DNA from: Streptomyces sp. NBC_01591
GTDB taxonomy: Bacteria > Actinomycetota > Actinomycetes > Streptomycetales > Streptomycetaceae
Length of the DNA: 64,000 nt
Reading direction: 5' to 3'
Assembly (NCBI RefSeq): GCF_035918155.1
Contig: NZ_CP109327.1
Coordinates: 3,224,001-3,288,000 of the forward strand
How positions within the stretch are numbered: the first letter of the stretch is position 1; every line of letters begins with the position of its first letter. Shown here in pieces: positions 1 through 9,264 of the stretch. Made by a program: the position numbers and the translations under genes. The notes beneath the pieces were generated by a model. That model was not told where the DNA came from, searched no databases, and saw only the letters and a program-made list of their open reading frames with translations.

Positions 1-749
1 TCCGTCATCGGGTCGTAGAACCGCGGGTCCAGCACATGGTCGTCCAGCGGGACGGCCACCTGGAGCGTCCCCTCCGCCTCGCCGAGGAAGAGCGCCGGGT
101 CGTTGCAGTCCGCGTACCCCACCGCGTCCAGGCCTCGCTGCGCCGCGCACCCCGCCCATCCGTGGTCGGCGACGACCAGGTCCGGCAGAGGTCTGCCCTC
201 GCGCTCCAGGCCGTCCAGGATGGCGGCCATCGGGGCGGGCGAGTGCGTGTGCCAGAGGGTCGCGCCGCGCTCCTGCACCGCGACGTCCGCGAACTGGAAC
301 ACCATGCCCTCGTCGGCGATCAGCCCCCCGGGGATCCGTACGATCTCGCATCCGGCGGCCCGCAGCGCGTCCGCGGTCTGCCGGTGCACATCGAGGAGCC
401 CGCCCGGGTGCCCGGTCGCGAACAGCACCCGCTCCGACCCCGCCGCCGCCTTCCGCAGCCGCGCCGCCATCCGCTCCAGGGCGTCGACCGTGAGCTCCGG
501 GTCGATGGTGTCCTGCCCGAAGCGGTGCTCCGGGTCGTCGCTGACCCCGCAGCGCTCGGCCATCACCGCCAGCACGTCCTGCTCGTCCCGCCACCGGTCC
601 CCGAGCTCCAGGCCCAGCCAGTAGTGGCGGTCGCCGTTGGCGAGCTTGCGGTAGTGGGAGAGGTTGTTGTCGCGCGGTGTGGCGACGTCTCCGGCGATAC
701 GCGTACGGACGAGGTGTTCGACGAGGGCGGCACGGCTGGGTATCGGCAT
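1..749 (-). CDS. Phosphatase-like conserved protein, 3' end cut by window edge
   Basis: The reading frame starts at an ATG (complement of 747-749) and stays open for 249 codons to the window edge, so the C-terminus is missing. The protein begins MPIPSRAALVEHLVRT and continues with TPRDNNLSHYRKL. From memory this is a conserved Streptomyces protein that automatic pipelines call phosphatase. I see no diagnostic catalytic motif, so that name is weak. It has no signal peptide or membrane segment and is probably cytoplasmic. It is transcribed away from the window, and about 100 bp separate it from the end of the upstream TetR gene on the same strand, so co-transcription is possible. Codon use is typical of the neighbourhood. 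Confidence 0.6.
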   Translation of the reverse strand, partial: MPIPSRAALVEHLVRTRIAGDVATPRDNNLSHYRKLANGDRHYWLGLELGDRWRDEQDVLAVMAERCGVSDDPEHRFGQDTIDPELTVDALERMAARLRKAAAGSERVLFATGHPGGLLDVHRQTADALRAAGCEIVRIPGGLIADEGMVFQFADVAVQERGATLWHTHSPAPMAAILDGLEREGRPLPDLVVADHGWAGCAAQRGLDAVGYADCNDPALFLGEAEGTLQVAVPLDDHVLDPRFYDPMT

Positions 750-853
750 GCACCCATTGTGCCGTCAGGTGTGCGCAGTGTGCTGGGTGTCTTGCACGAC
801 GGACCGATCGGACCTGCCTGCCGCCGCTTTTGGCCTGATCCGAACGAGAGGCC

Positions 854-1459
854 CTACGCGCGGGCCGCCGCCTCGAACGCCCCGCGTGCCAGCCGGTGCA
901 GCAGTGCCGCCGTGTCCGCGCGGTCCGGCTGCGCGCCGGGCCGGCCGAGGTGCGGGGTCGAGTTCAGCAGACCGAAGACGGCGTGGACGGCGGCGCGGGC
1001 CTCGTGCTCGGGCAGGTCCGGGTACATCTCGCGGACCACCTCCACCCACACCTCGACGTACTGCCGCTGGAGCTGGCGGACCCGCTTGCGGTCGGCGTCC
1101 CGGAGACGGTCCAGCTCGCGGTCGTGGAGGGTGATCAGGGGGCGGTCGTCGAGGGCGAAGTCGATGTGGCCCTCGATGAGCGCGTCGAGCAGGGCCTGCG
1201 GGGAGCTGTCCCCGCACGCCGCGTCCTCCGAGACGCGCAGCTGCCCGCCCGCCAGCAGCCGCTCGCTGATGCCGACCAGCAGCTCGGCGAGCATCGCGTC
1301 CTTGCCGGGGAAGTGGCGGTAGAGCCCGGGGCCACTGATGCCGACGGCGGCACCTATCTCGTCGACCCCGACACCGTGGAAGCCGCGCTCGGCAAAGAGG
1401 CGGGCGGCCTCCTTGAGGATCTGCTCGCGGCGGGTGGGGGCGTCCGTCCTCGTGGTCAT
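854..1459 (-). CDS. TetR-family regulator of the acyl-CoA catabolic operon
   Basis: 201 aa. The N-terminal helix-turn-helix (residues about 10-55, with REQILKEAARLFAERGFHGV and GLYRHFPGKDAML) is a typical TetR_N domain. The C-terminal half is a ligand/dimer domain. The gene lies next to the divergent branched-chain acyl-CoA carboxylase operon. A near-perfect palindrome sits 22 bp upstream of its start, and two more copies lie before the operon. This suggests an autoregulated repressor of the operon that senses an acyl-CoA intermediate; the ligand is inference. The DUF418 and small membrane genes lie between repressor and operon. The ATG at 1459 begins the HTH-proximal sequence. A TAGAAT -10-like box lies at 1467-1472 on the minus strand. 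Confidence 0.9.
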   Translation of the reverse strand: MTTRTDAPTRREQILKEAARLFAERGFHGVGVDEIGAAVGISGPGLYRHFPGKDAMLAELLVGISERLLAGGQLRVSEDAACGDSSPQALLDALIEGHIDFALDDRPLITLHDRELDRLRDADRKRVRQLQRQYVEVWVEVVREMYPDLPEHEARAAVHAVFGLLNSTPHLGRPGAQPDRADTAALLHRLARGAFEAAARA

Positions 1460-1481
1460 GGATTCGATTCTAGACAGTCCG

Positions 1482-1497
1482 GTTAGCGAACGTTAAC
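1482..1497. promoter_or_regulatory. Candidate TetR operator, copy 1
   Basis: GTTAGCGAACGTTAAC is an imperfect palindrome just upstream of the TetR start and beside its probable -10 box. It fits the consensus GTTARCGNNCGYTAAC shared with 3285-3300 and 3313-3328 before the divergent carboxylase operon. This is consistent with one repressor controlling both promoters. Confidence 0.65.
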
Positions 1498-1568
1498 CAG
1501 AGCGCGGCCGTACCGCGCCGCCGAGGGGCGAGCAGCTCGGGCCGGGAACGAAGGAATCGACGAGGGAA

Positions 1569-1832
1569 TCAACCGTGATTCACTGCGAACAGGGCGCCCA
1601 TGACCAGCAGGATGCCGACCCCGAAGACGGCACCGATTCCAGGGTTCCTGCGCCGCACAACAGCCCGGACGAGCATTCCGGCAACCAGAACCCAGCCCGA
1701 CGCATAGACGATCCAGGCGGCTCTGCCCGACGAGTGGTCGTCTCCCGCCTTGAACAGCACCCACGCCACGAAAGCGAAGAGTGCCGGTGCGGCCCATAAG
1801 TTGCGCTCGACGACTTCCTGGCGTTCCGACAA
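1569..1832 (-). CDS. Small three-helix membrane protein with a TTA codon
   Basis: 87 aa from a TTG start at 1832 that is preceded by a strong GAGGAGGGG ribosome site 6-7 nt away. An alternative GTG at 1865 overlaps the stop of the upstream DUF418 gene (GTGA), giving 98 aa, but its ribosome site is weaker. Three hydrophobic segments cover most of the protein: about residues 12-30 (WAAPALFAFVAWVLF), 37-57 and 64-84. Its position directly after the DUF418 membrane protein suggests translational coupling and a shared envelope role. Codon 12 is TTA (complement of 1797-1799), the codon read by the bldA tRNA in Streptomyces, so expression may be limited to development. No family is recognised. Confidence 0.6.
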   Translation of the reverse strand: MSERQEVVERNLWAAPALFAFVAWVLFKAGDDHSSGRAAWIVYASGWVLVAGMLVRAVVRRRNPGIGAVFGVGILLVMGALFAVNHG

Positions 1833-1861
1833 CGCACCCCTCCTCGAACCATCCCTGCCGC

Positions 1862-3100
1862 TCACCGGCCGTCCGCCGCCTTCCCGGGTCGCGTCCACAG
1901 TGTCACCGCCCGCAGCAGCCACTCCACCGGCCCGAGCCGGTACCGGCGCATCAGCCGCCCGCTCAGGGCGAGCTGGCCGGCGTACAGCACCAGCGCCCCG
2001 CCGACCGCCGCCGCGGCGCCCGTGCGACCGTACAGGCCGAGCCCGTACCCGGAGAAGACCAGGGCCATGACGAGGGACTGGGTCAGGTAATTGGTCAGCG
2101 CCATCCGCCCGGCGGGCGCGAGGACCCGGGCCGTCGCGGCGCCGCCCGGGGTGGCGAACCACAGCAGCAGCCCGGTGGCGTACGCGGCCGAGAGCGCCGG
2201 GGCCGCAACCGTACCGACTGCCAGACCCAGCAGCGTCCAGCGCTCCGGCAGCGGGCCCACGAGCCCCGCGGCGGAGAGGGCCGCCCCGGGGACCCCGACG
2301 GCCAGACCCGTCAGGCAGATGCGGCGCAGCCGCGCCCGGTCGGCGAGCGCGGCCGCGCCGAGCCACTGCCGCCGTCCGGCCACGAACCCCACGAGAAAGG
2401 CGGCGACGACGAACCCGCCCATCAGCGGGACGGCCGCCAGCATCTCGGGCAGGGCACGGATGTTGGCGCCGACGACCTCGGCGAAGCCGCCCTGGTAGGC
2501 GGCGGTCAGCTCGGCCTTCACCGTGGCGGATTCGCCCAGGTCACCCGGGTCGAGCAGCGCCGCCCCCAGCCCGATCAGCAGCAGGAACCCGCCGGCGACG
2601 CCGAACACCCACAGTGCCGCCCGCCAGGCCCTGGCGGGTCCGGCGTTCCGGGCGGCCAGCAGGACCAGTCCGAACAGGGCGTAGATCATGAGGATGTCGC
2701 CGGTGTACAGCAGCACCGCGTGCGCAAGCCCGAGTACGAACAGCCCGGCCAGCCGCCGTGACATCCGGGGCGCGAAGCGCTCCCCGGCACGGGCTGCCGA
2801 GTCCATCTGGAGAGTGAAGCTGTATCCGAAGAGGAAGGAGAAGAGCAGGTAGAACTTCGACTGCGCGAGGAGAACGACCAGCCATTCCACGGCTCCGTCC
2901 GCCGCGTGCACACCCGCGAGCCCGCCCCTGGCACCGGGAGGTCCGGCGGTCGTCATGAGATTCACGACCAGGATCCCGGCGAGCGCGAACCCGCGCAGGG
3001 CGTCCACTTCGAGGATGCGTGGCCTCCTGGCCACTCCCCCGGCCGCCTCCCCGGCCACCTCCCCGCCCACGTCCCGCACCGTCTGTGACTGCTGCGTCAT
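1862..3100 (-). CDS. DUF418 polytopic membrane protein (YeiB-like)
   Basis: 412 aa. After a cytoplasmic N-terminus comes ILEVDALRGFALAGILVVN, the hallmark DALRGFA start of DUF418/YeiB and of heparan-glucosaminide acetyltransferase-like proteins. About ten hydrophobic helices follow. The C-terminal part contains the conserved MALTNYLTQS and the R-YRLGPVEWLLRAVTLW region of the DUF418 domain. The family is thought to include membrane acyltransferase-like proteins, but the substrate is unknown. The stop overlaps a possible GTG start of the next small membrane gene. The divergent promoter region with two palindromes lies just upstream, so this gene may respond to the same TetR protein. Confidence 0.85.
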   Translation of the reverse strand: MTQQSQTVRDVGGEVAGEAAGGVARRPRILEVDALRGFALAGILVVNLMTTAGPPGARGGLAGVHAADGAVEWLVVLLAQSKFYLLFSFLFGYSFTLQMDSAARAGERFAPRMSRRLAGLFVLGLAHAVLLYTGDILMIYALFGLVLLAARNAGPARAWRAALWVFGVAGGFLLLIGLGAALLDPGDLGESATVKAELTAAYQGGFAEVVGANIRALPEMLAAVPLMGGFVVAAFLVGFVAGRRQWLGAAALADRARLRRICLTGLAVGVPGAALSAAGLVGPLPERWTLLGLAVGTVAAPALSAAYATGLLLWFATPGGAATARVLAPAGRMALTNYLTQSLVMALVFSGYGLGLYGRTGAAAAVGGALVLYAGQLALSGRLMRRYRLGPVEWLLRAVTLWTRPGKAADGR

Positions 3101-3284
3101 CCGCTGTTTCCCCCCGAAGGCCCTTGTCGGTCCGTGACCGGCTCCGCTCCAGGTCAGGGAGCGGCGCGGGCCATTATTCCGACCGGTCCGCGCCGCCCGC
3201 CGCCCGTGAGTCGTTCATGGCCGATACCGATCGCACACCCGCCGAAAGCGCTGCGCGCACCGACCCGTCGCTCTGGACAAGGCT

Positions 3285-3328
3285 GTTAGCGCTCGTTAAC
3301 CTGAGGATGAACGTTAACGGTCACTAAC
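3285..3328. promoter_or_regulatory. Two tandem candidate TetR operators before the carboxylase operon
   Basis: GTTAGCGCTCGTTAAC (3285-3300) and GTTAACGGTCACTAAC (3313-3328) are palindromes of the same type as 1482-1497. Their centres are 28 bp apart and they end 31 bp before the carboxylase ATG, a good place for repression. The intergenic region from 3101 to 3359 holds nothing else recognisable. Confidence 0.65.
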
Positions 3329-3359
3329 TACTGCGGTACGGGCAAGGGGGCTCGACACG

Positions 3360-4967
3360 ATGCAGCAGGCACCGGTGCTGGCGAGCGCGGCCGATCCCGC
3401 CTCCGAGGCCTGGAAGGCCAACGAGGCGGCGCATCACGCGCTCGCCGACGAGCTGCGTGAGCGGCTCGCCACGGCCAGGCTCGGCGGGGGTGAGAAGTCC
3501 CGCGCCCGGCATGTGGCGCGCGGCAAGCTGCTGCCCAGGGACCGGGTGGACACCCTGCTCGATCCGGGCTCGCCCTTCCTGGAGCTGGCCCCGCTGGCGG
3601 CCGAGGGGCTGTACGGCGGCGCCGCCCCGGCGGCCGGAGTGATCGCCGGAATCGGCCGGGTCAGCGGCCGGGAGTGCGTGATCGTCGCCAATGACGCGAC
3701 CGTCAAGGGCGGCACGTACTACCCGATGACGGTGAAGAAGCACCTCCGTGCCCAGGAAGTGGCGCTGGAGAATCGTCTCCCCTGCCTCTACCTCGTCGAC
3801 TCGGGCGGCGCGTTCCTGCCGATGCAGGACGAGGTCTTCCCGGACCGGGAGCACTTCGGGCGGATCTTCTACAACCAGGCCCGGATGTCCGGGGCCGGGA
3901 TTCCGCAGATCGCCGCGGTGCTCGGTTCGTGCACGGCGGGCGGGGCGTACGTCCCGGCGATGAGCGACGAGGCCGTGATCGTCCGCAACCAGGGCACGAT
4001 CTTCCTGGGCGGTCCCCCGCTGGTGAAGGCCGCGACCGGCGAGGTCGTCACGGCCGAGGAGTTGGGCGGCGGCGAGGTGCACTCCCGTACGTCGGGGGTG
4101 ACCGACCATCTCGCCGAGGACGACGCGCACGCGCTGCGGATCGTGCGGAACATCGTGGCCACCCTGCCGGACCGGGGCGCGCTGCCGTGGTCCGTGCAGC
4201 CCGTCGAGGAGCCGAAGGTCGATCCGGCGGGTCTGTACGGCGCCGTCCCGGTCGACTCCCGCACCCCGTACGACGTACGGGAGGTGATCGCCCGGGTCGT
4301 CGACGGCTCGCGGTTCGCCGAGTTCAAGGCCGAGTACGGTACGACGCTGATCACCGGCTTCGCCCGTATCCACGGCCACCCGGTCGGGATCGTCGCCAAC
4401 AACGGCATCCTGTTCTCCGAGTCCGCCCAGAAGGGCGCCCACTTCATCGAGCTGTGCGACCAGCGCGGCATCCCGCTGGTCTTCCTGCAGAACATCTCCG
4501 GCTTCATGGTGGGGCGGGACTACGAGGCCGGCGGCATCGCCAAGCACGGCGCCAAGATGGTGACGGCGGTCGCCTGCACGCGCGTCCCGAAGCTGACCGT
4601 CGTGGTCGGCGGTTCGTACGGCGCGGGCAACTACTCCATGTGCGGCCGGGCCTACTCCCCCCGCTTCCTGTGGATGTGGCCCAACGCGAAGATCTCCGTC
4701 ATGGGCGGCGAGCAGGCCGCGTCCGTCCTCGCGACGGTCAAGCGCGACCAGCTGGGCGACGACTGGAGCACGGCGGACGAGGAGGCCTTCAAGGCCCCGA
4801 TCCGCGAGCAGTACGAGACGCAGGGCAACGCGTACTACGCCACGGCCCGGCTCTGGGACGACGGCGTGATCGACCCGATGGAGACCCGGCAGGTGCTGGG
4901 ACTCGCCCTGACCGCGTGTGCGAACGCCCCGCTGGGTGAGCCCGGCTTCGGCGTCTTCCGGATGTGA
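3360..4967 (+). CDS. Methylcrotonyl-CoA carboxylase-type carboxyltransferase (beta) subunit
   Basis: 535 aa, full length for an acyl-CoA carboxylase beta subunit. Both crotonase-like halves of the carboxyltransferase are present. The N half contains [20 protein letters not shown] and [13 protein letters not shown] with an oxyanion-type glycine run. The C half contains [20 protein letters not shown] and [15 protein letters not shown]. The FLPMQ and [10 protein letters not shown] patterns resemble 3-methylcrotonyl-CoA rather than propionyl-CoA carboxylases. It should transfer carboxylate from biotin to 3-methylcrotonyl-CoA in leucine breakdown. The biotin partner begins 8 bp downstream, followed by HMG-CoA lyase, the expected leucine pathway order. 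Tandem operators precede the gene. Substrate choice is inferred from motifs and context. Confidence 0.92.
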   Translation: MQQAPVLASAADPASEAWKANEAAHHALADELRERLATARLGGGEKSRARHVARGKLLPRDRVDTLLDPGSPFLELAPLAAEGLYGGAAPAAGVIAGIGRVSGRECVIVANDATVKGGTYYPMTVKKHLRAQEVALENRLPCLYLVDSGGAFLPMQDEVFPDREHFGRIFYNQARMSGAGIPQIAAVLGSCTAGGAYVPAMSDEAVIVRNQGTIFLGGPPLVKAATGEVVTAEELGGGEVHSRTSGVTDHLAEDDAHALRIVRNIVATLPDRGALPWSVQPVEEPKVDPAGLYGAVPVDSRTPYDVREVIARVVDGSRFAEFKAEYGTTLITGFARIHGHPVGIVANNGILFSESAQKGAHFIELCDQRGIPLVFLQNISGFMVGRDYEAGGIAKHGAKMVTAVACTRVPKLTVVVGGSYGAGNYSMCGRAYSPRFLWMWPNAKISVMGGEQAASVLATVKRDQLGDDWSTADEEAFKAPIREQYETQGNAYYATARLWDDGVIDPMETRQVLGLALTACANAPLGEPGFGVFRM

Positions 4968-4974
4968 GGAACAG

Positions 4975-7080
4975 ATGACGATGTTCGACACGGTTCTGGT
5001 CGCCAACCGCGGCGAGATCGCGGTACGGGTCATCCGCACGCTGCGGGAGCTGGGCGTCCGCTCGGTCGCCGTCTTCAGCGACGCGGACGCGGACGCCCGG
5101 CACGTCCGGGAGGCCGACACGGCGGTACGGATCGGGCCCGCCCCCGCCGCCATGAGCTATCTGAGCGTGCCCGCGCTGCTGGACGCGGCCCGTCGCACCG
5201 GCGCGCAGGCTGTCCACCCGGGATACGGATTCCTCGCCGAGAACGCGGGCTTCGCGCGGGCGTGCGCCGAGGCGGGGCTGACCTTCATCGGCCCGCCCGC
5301 CTCCGCCATCACGCTGATGGGCGACAAGATCCGGGCCAAGGAGACGGTCGCGGCGGCCGGGGTCCCGGTGGTGCCCGGCTCCTCGGGCAGCGGGCTCACC
5401 GACGGCCGGCTGGTCGACGCGGCCCGCGAGATCGGCATGCCGGTGCTGCTGAAGCCCTCGGCGGGCGGCGGCGGCAAGGGCATGCGGCTGGTGCGCGACG
5501 AGACCCTGCTCGGGGACGAGATCGCGGCCGCCCGCCGCGAGGCGCGGGCCTCGTTCGGCGACGACACCCTGCTGGTGGAGCGGTGGATCGACCGCCCCCG
5601 GCACATCGAGATCCAGGTGCTGGCGGACGCCCACAGCAACGTGGTCCACCTCGGCGAGCGCGAGTGCTCGCTCCAGCGCCGCCACCAGAAGATCATCGAG
5701 GAGGCGCCCTCGGTCCTGCTCGACGGGGAGACCCGGGCGGCGATGGGCGAGGCGGCCGTCCAGGCGGCCCGCTCCTGCGGCTACGTGGGCGCCGGCACGG
5801 TGGAGTTCATCGTCCCGGGCAACGACCCCGCCTCGTACTTCTTCATGGAGATGAACACCCGCCTCCAGGTCGAGCACCCGGTCACCGAGCTGATCACCGG
5901 CCTGGACCTGGTGGAGTGGCAGCTGAGGGTCGCGGCGGGCGAGCAACTCCCTTACGGACAACAGGACATCACACTCACCGGCCACTCGATCGAGGCCCGG
6001 ATCTGCGCCGAGGACCCGGCCCGCGGCTTCCTGCCGTCCGGCGGCACGGTCCTCGCGCTGGACGAGCCGCAGGGCAACGGGGTCCGGACGGACTCCGGGC
6101 TCGGCGAGGGCGGCGCGGTCGGCAGCCTGTACGACCCGATGCTGTCGAAGATCATCGCGTACGGCCCCAACCGGGCCACCGCCCTGCGCCGGCTGCGTGC
6201 CGCGCTCGCGGACACGGTGATCCTCGGCGTCCCGACCAACGCCGGTTTCCTGCGCCGACTGCTCGCCCACCCGGCGGTGGTGGCGGGCGATCTGGACACG
6301 GGCCTGGTGGAGCGCGAGGTGGACGGGCTGGTGCCGGAGGGGGTGCCCGAGGAGGTGTACGCGGCGGCGGCGCTGCTGCGGCGGTCCGCCGGTGCGGACG
6401 GGTCCCGGGCCGATGCCTCCGCCGGTGCGTCCGGCTGGGTCGACCCGTTCTCGGTGGCGAGCGGCTGGCGACTCGGCGGCACCCCGGCCCGCACGGTGCT
6501 CGACTTCCGGCTGCCGGGCCACGACCCGGTGCAGGTCTCGCTGCGCTCCTGCCCGGCCGGTACGGAGCTGACGTTCGGCCATGTCGGGGAGGGCGCACAG
6601 CCGCCGGAGCCCGTGACGGGTGCCTGCGGTCCGCTGGCCCCACTGCCCGGCGGCAGGGAGACGGCCAGGCTGGTCGAGGTCTCCGGGCACCGCCTCACCC
6701 TCGAACTCGCCGGTGTCACCCATGCGTTCACCCACGCCGCCTCACCGGACGGCGTATGGCTCGGCCGGGACGGCGACAGCTGGCACGTACAGGATCACGA
6801 CCCGGTGGAGGCGTCGCTGGCCGGCGCGGGCCGTTCCGGGGCGGACACGCTCGCCGCGCCCATGCCCGGGACGGTCACCGTGGTGAAGGTGGCGGTCGGG
6901 GACGAGGTCGTGGCCGGACAGAGCCTGCTGGTGGTGGAGGCGATGAAGATGGAACACGTCATCTCCGCCCCGCACGCCGGGACCGTGACCGAACTGGATG
7001 TCAGCGCCGGCGCCACGGTCGCCATGGACCAGGTCCTGGCCGTGGTGGCCCCCGTCGAGGCTCCCGGGGAGGAAGCATGA
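4975..7080 (+). CDS. Biotin carboxylase/biotin carrier (alpha) subunit of acyl-CoA carboxylase
   Basis: 701 aa. The start is ATG 4975, with GAGGA just upstream, in preference to an in-frame ATG at 4981. Residues 1-450 form biotin carboxylase: VLVANRGEIAVRVIRT, the glycine-rich ATP loop SAGGGGKGMRLV, and EMNTRLQVEHPVTE. A less conserved linker follows. The C-terminal biotinyl domain ends the protein, with VEAMKMEH and biotin-accepting Lys at about residue 658. It charges biotin with CO2 for the beta subunit encoded 8 bp upstream. Its stop overlaps the lyase start (ATGA), so the four genes form a tight operon. The pairing fits methylcrotonyl-CoA carboxylase. Confidence 0.93.
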   Translation: MTMFDTVLVANRGEIAVRVIRTLRELGVRSVAVFSDADADARHVREADTAVRIGPAPAAMSYLSVPALLDAARRTGAQAVHPGYGFLAENAGFARACAEAGLTFIGPPASAITLMGDKIRAKETVAAAGVPVVPGSSGSGLTDGRLVDAAREIGMPVLLKPSAGGGGKGMRLVRDETLLGDEIAAARREARASFGDDTLLVERWIDRPRHIEIQVLADAHSNVVHLGERECSLQRRHQKIIEEAPSVLLDGETRAAMGEAAVQAARSCGYVGAGTVEFIVPGNDPASYFFMEMNTRLQVEHPVTELITGLDLVEWQLRVAAGEQLPYGQQDITLTGHSIEARICAEDPARGFLPSGGTVLALDEPQGNGVRTDSGLGEGGAVGSLYDPMLSKIIAYGPNRATALRRLRAALADTVILGVPTNAGFLRRLLAHPAVVAGDLDTGLVEREVDGLVPEGVPEEVYAAAALLRRSAGADGSRADASAGASGWVDPFSVASGWRLGGTPARTVLDFRLPGHDPVQVSLRSCPAGTELTFGHVGEGAQPPEPVTGACGPLAPLPGGRETARLVEVSGHRLTLELAGVTHAFTHAASPDGVWLGRDGDSWHVQDHDPVEASLAGAGRSGADTLAAPMPGTVTVVKVAVGDEVVAGQSLLVVEAMKMEHVISAPHAGTVTELDVSAGATVAMDQVLAVVAPVEAPGEEA

Positions 7081-8018
7081 CGACGTCCCGCACCCTGCCC
7101 ATGACCGTGCCGGCCCAGGATCTGCCCGCCCGGGTCCGGATCCACGAGGTCGGCGCCCGCGACGGGCTGCAGAACGAGAAGGCCGTCGTACCGACCGAGG
7201 TGAAGGCGGAGTTCATCCACCGGCTGGCCGCCTCGGGCCTGACCACCGTCGAGGCGACCAGCTTCGTGCACCCCAAGTGGGTGCCCCAACTGGCCGACGC
7301 CGAGGACCTGTTCCCCCGCCTCGCCGACATCGGGGGCGTCGCCCTGCCCGTCCTCGTACCGAACGAACGCGGCCTGGACCGGGCCCTGGCGCTCGGCGCC
7401 CGCCGGATCGCCGTGTTCGGCTCGGCGACCGAGACGTTCGCCGCCCGCAACCTCAACCGCACCGTCGACGAGTCCCTCGCCATGTTCGAGCCGGTCGTCG
7501 CCCGCGCCAAGGCCGACAAGGTGCACGTCCGCGGCTATCTGTCGATGTGCTTCGGCGACCCGTGGGAGGGGCCCGTCCCCGTCCACCAGGTCGTCCGGGT
7601 CGCCAAGGCGCTGATGGACCTCGGCTGCGACGAGCTCTCCCTCGGCGACACCATCGGCGTCGCCACGCCCGGCCATGTACAGACCCTGCTCGCCGAGCTG
7701 AACGAGGAGGGCGTGCCCACCGACACCATCGGCGTGCACTTCCACGACACGTACGGCCAGGCCCTCTCCAACACACTTGCCGCGCTCCAGCACGGGGTGA
7801 CCACCGTGGACGCCTCCGCGGGCGGCCTCGGCGGCTGCCCGTACGCGAAGAGCGCGACCGGAAATCTCGCCACCGAGGACCTCGTGTGGATGCTCCAGGG
7901 CCTCGGCATCGAAACCGGGGTCGATCTCGACGCGCTCACCGCCACCAGCGTGTGGCTCGCCGATCAACTGGGCCGACCCAGCCCGTCCCGTACCGTCCGC
8001 GCGCTCTCGGTGCGATAG
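7077..8018 (+). CDS. Hydroxymethylglutaryl-CoA lyase
   Basis: 313 aa from an ATG that overlaps the previous stop (ATGA), with GGGAGGAA upstream. The TIM-barrel HMGL-like domain is complete: VGARDGLQNEK near the N-terminus (Arg and Asp of the metal/substrate site), SFVHPKWVPQ, the HFHDTYGQ metal-binding histidines, and GGLGGCPYA with the catalytic-loop cysteine. It cleaves HMG-CoA to acetyl-CoA and acetoacetate, the last leucine step. Its place directly behind both carboxylase subunits supports leucine catabolism. The next gene starts 30 bp downstream. Confidence 0.93.
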   Translation: MTTSRTLPMTVPAQDLPARVRIHEVGARDGLQNEKAVVPTEVKAEFIHRLAASGLTTVEATSFVHPKWVPQLADAEDLFPRLADIGGVALPVLVPNERGLDRALALGARRIAVFGSATETFAARNLNRTVDESLAMFEPVVARAKADKVHVRGYLSMCFGDPWEGPVPVHQVVRVAKALMDLGCDELSLGDTIGVATPGHVQTLLAELNEEGVPTDTIGVHFHDTYGQALSNTLAALQHGVTTVDASAGGLGGCPYAKSATGNLATEDLVWMLQGLGIETGVDLDALTATSVWLADQLGRPSPSRTVRALSVR

Positions 8019-8048
8019 ACAACCGTCCCACAAGGAGTGACCCCTGCC

Positions 8049-9215
8049 ATGTCCCTGGACCACCGGCTGACCGCCGAACACGAGGAACTGCGGCGCACCG
8101 TCGAGGAGTTCGCGCACGACGTGGTCGCGCCGAAGATCGGCGACTTCTACGAACGGCACGAGTTCCCGTACGAGATCGTGCGGGAGATGGGGCGGATGGG
8201 CCTGTTCGGCCTGCCGTTCCCCGAGGAATACGGCGGCATGGGCGGCGACTACCTCGCCCTCGGGATCGCCCTGGAGGAGCTGGCCCGGGTCGACTCGTCC
8301 GTCGCGATCACGCTCGAGGCCGGGGTCTCGCTCGGCGCGATGCCCATCCACCACTTCGGCACCGAGGAGCAGAAGCGGCAGTGGCTGCCGAAGCTCTGCT
8401 CCGGCGAGGCGCTCGGCGCGTTCGGCCTGACCGAGCCGGACGGCGGTTCGGACGCGGGCGGCACCCGGACGACGGCTGTACGCGACGAGGCCACCGGCGA
8501 GTGGGTGATCAACGGCTCCAAGTGCTTCATCACCAACTCCGGCACGGACATCACGGAGCTGGTCACGGTGACGGCGGTGACCGGCCGCAAGGAGAACGGC
8601 GCCCCGCGCATCTCCTCGATCATCGTGCCGTCCGGCACCCCCGGCTTCACGGTCGCCGCCCCGTACTCCAAGGTCGGCTGGAACGCCTCGGACACCCGCG
8701 AGCTGTCCTTCTCCGACGTCCGCGTCCCGCTGGCGAACCTGCTGGGCGAGGAGGGCCGCGGCTACGCCCAGTTCCTGCGCATCCTGGACGAGGGCCGGAT
8801 CGCCATCTCCGCCCTGTCCACGGGGCTGGCGCAGGGCTGCGTCGACGAGTCGGTGAAGTACGCCAAGGAGCGCCACGCCTTCGGCCGGCCGATCGGCGCC
8901 AACCAGGCCATCCAGTTCAAGATCGCCGACATGGAGACGCGGGCCCACATGGCCCGGGTCGGCTGGCGCGACGCGGCGTCACGCATGGTCGCGGGCGAGC
9001 CGTTCAAGAAGGAGGCGGCGATCGCGAAGCTGTACTCCTCGACGGTGGCGGTGGACAACGCCCGCGACGCGACCCAGATCCACGGCGGCTACGGCTTCAT
9101 GAACGAGTACCCGGTCGCCAGGATGTGGCGCGACTCCAAGATCCTGGAGATCGGCGAGGGCACGAGCGAGGTCCAGCGGATGCTGATCGCCCGCGAGTTG
9201 GGGCTCCCGGCCTGA
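8049..9215 (+). CDS. acdH: Acyl-CoA dehydrogenase (AcdH-type)
   Basis: 388 aa. I chose ATG 8049 (MSLDHRL) over the GTG at 8037, which lies on the AAGGAG ribosome site. The fold is complete: FGLTEPDGGSDAGG and the FAD-binding signature, GRPIGANQAIQFKIADM, and IHGGYGFMNEYPVARMWRD. GEGTSEVQR near the C-terminus keeps the Glu (about residue 370) used as catalytic base in medium- and branched-short-chain enzymes. In isovaleryl-CoA dehydrogenases that position is Ala and the base is elsewhere. This favours the AcdH type, known in S. coelicolor for valine/isoleucine oxidation, although the operon otherwise looks leucine-specific. It is the last gene of the operon. Confidence 0.88.
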   Translation: MSLDHRLTAEHEELRRTVEEFAHDVVAPKIGDFYERHEFPYEIVREMGRMGLFGLPFPEEYGGMGGDYLALGIALEELARVDSSVAITLEAGVSLGAMPIHHFGTEEQKRQWLPKLCSGEALGAFGLTEPDGGSDAGGTRTTAVRDEATGEWVINGSKCFITNSGTDITELVTVTAVTGRKENGAPRISSIIVPSGTPGFTVAAPYSKVGWNASDTRELSFSDVRVPLANLLGEEGRGYAQFLRILDEGRIAISALSTGLAQGCVDESVKYAKERHAFGRPIGANQAIQFKIADMETRAHMARVGWRDAASRMVAGEPFKKEAAIAKLYSSTVAVDNARDATQIHGGYGFMNEYPVARMWRDSKILEIGEGTSEVQRMLIARELGLPA

Positions 9216-9264
9216 CACGGTGACGGCGTGGTCCGGGCGGGCGGACAGACGGTCGGCTCGTCCC

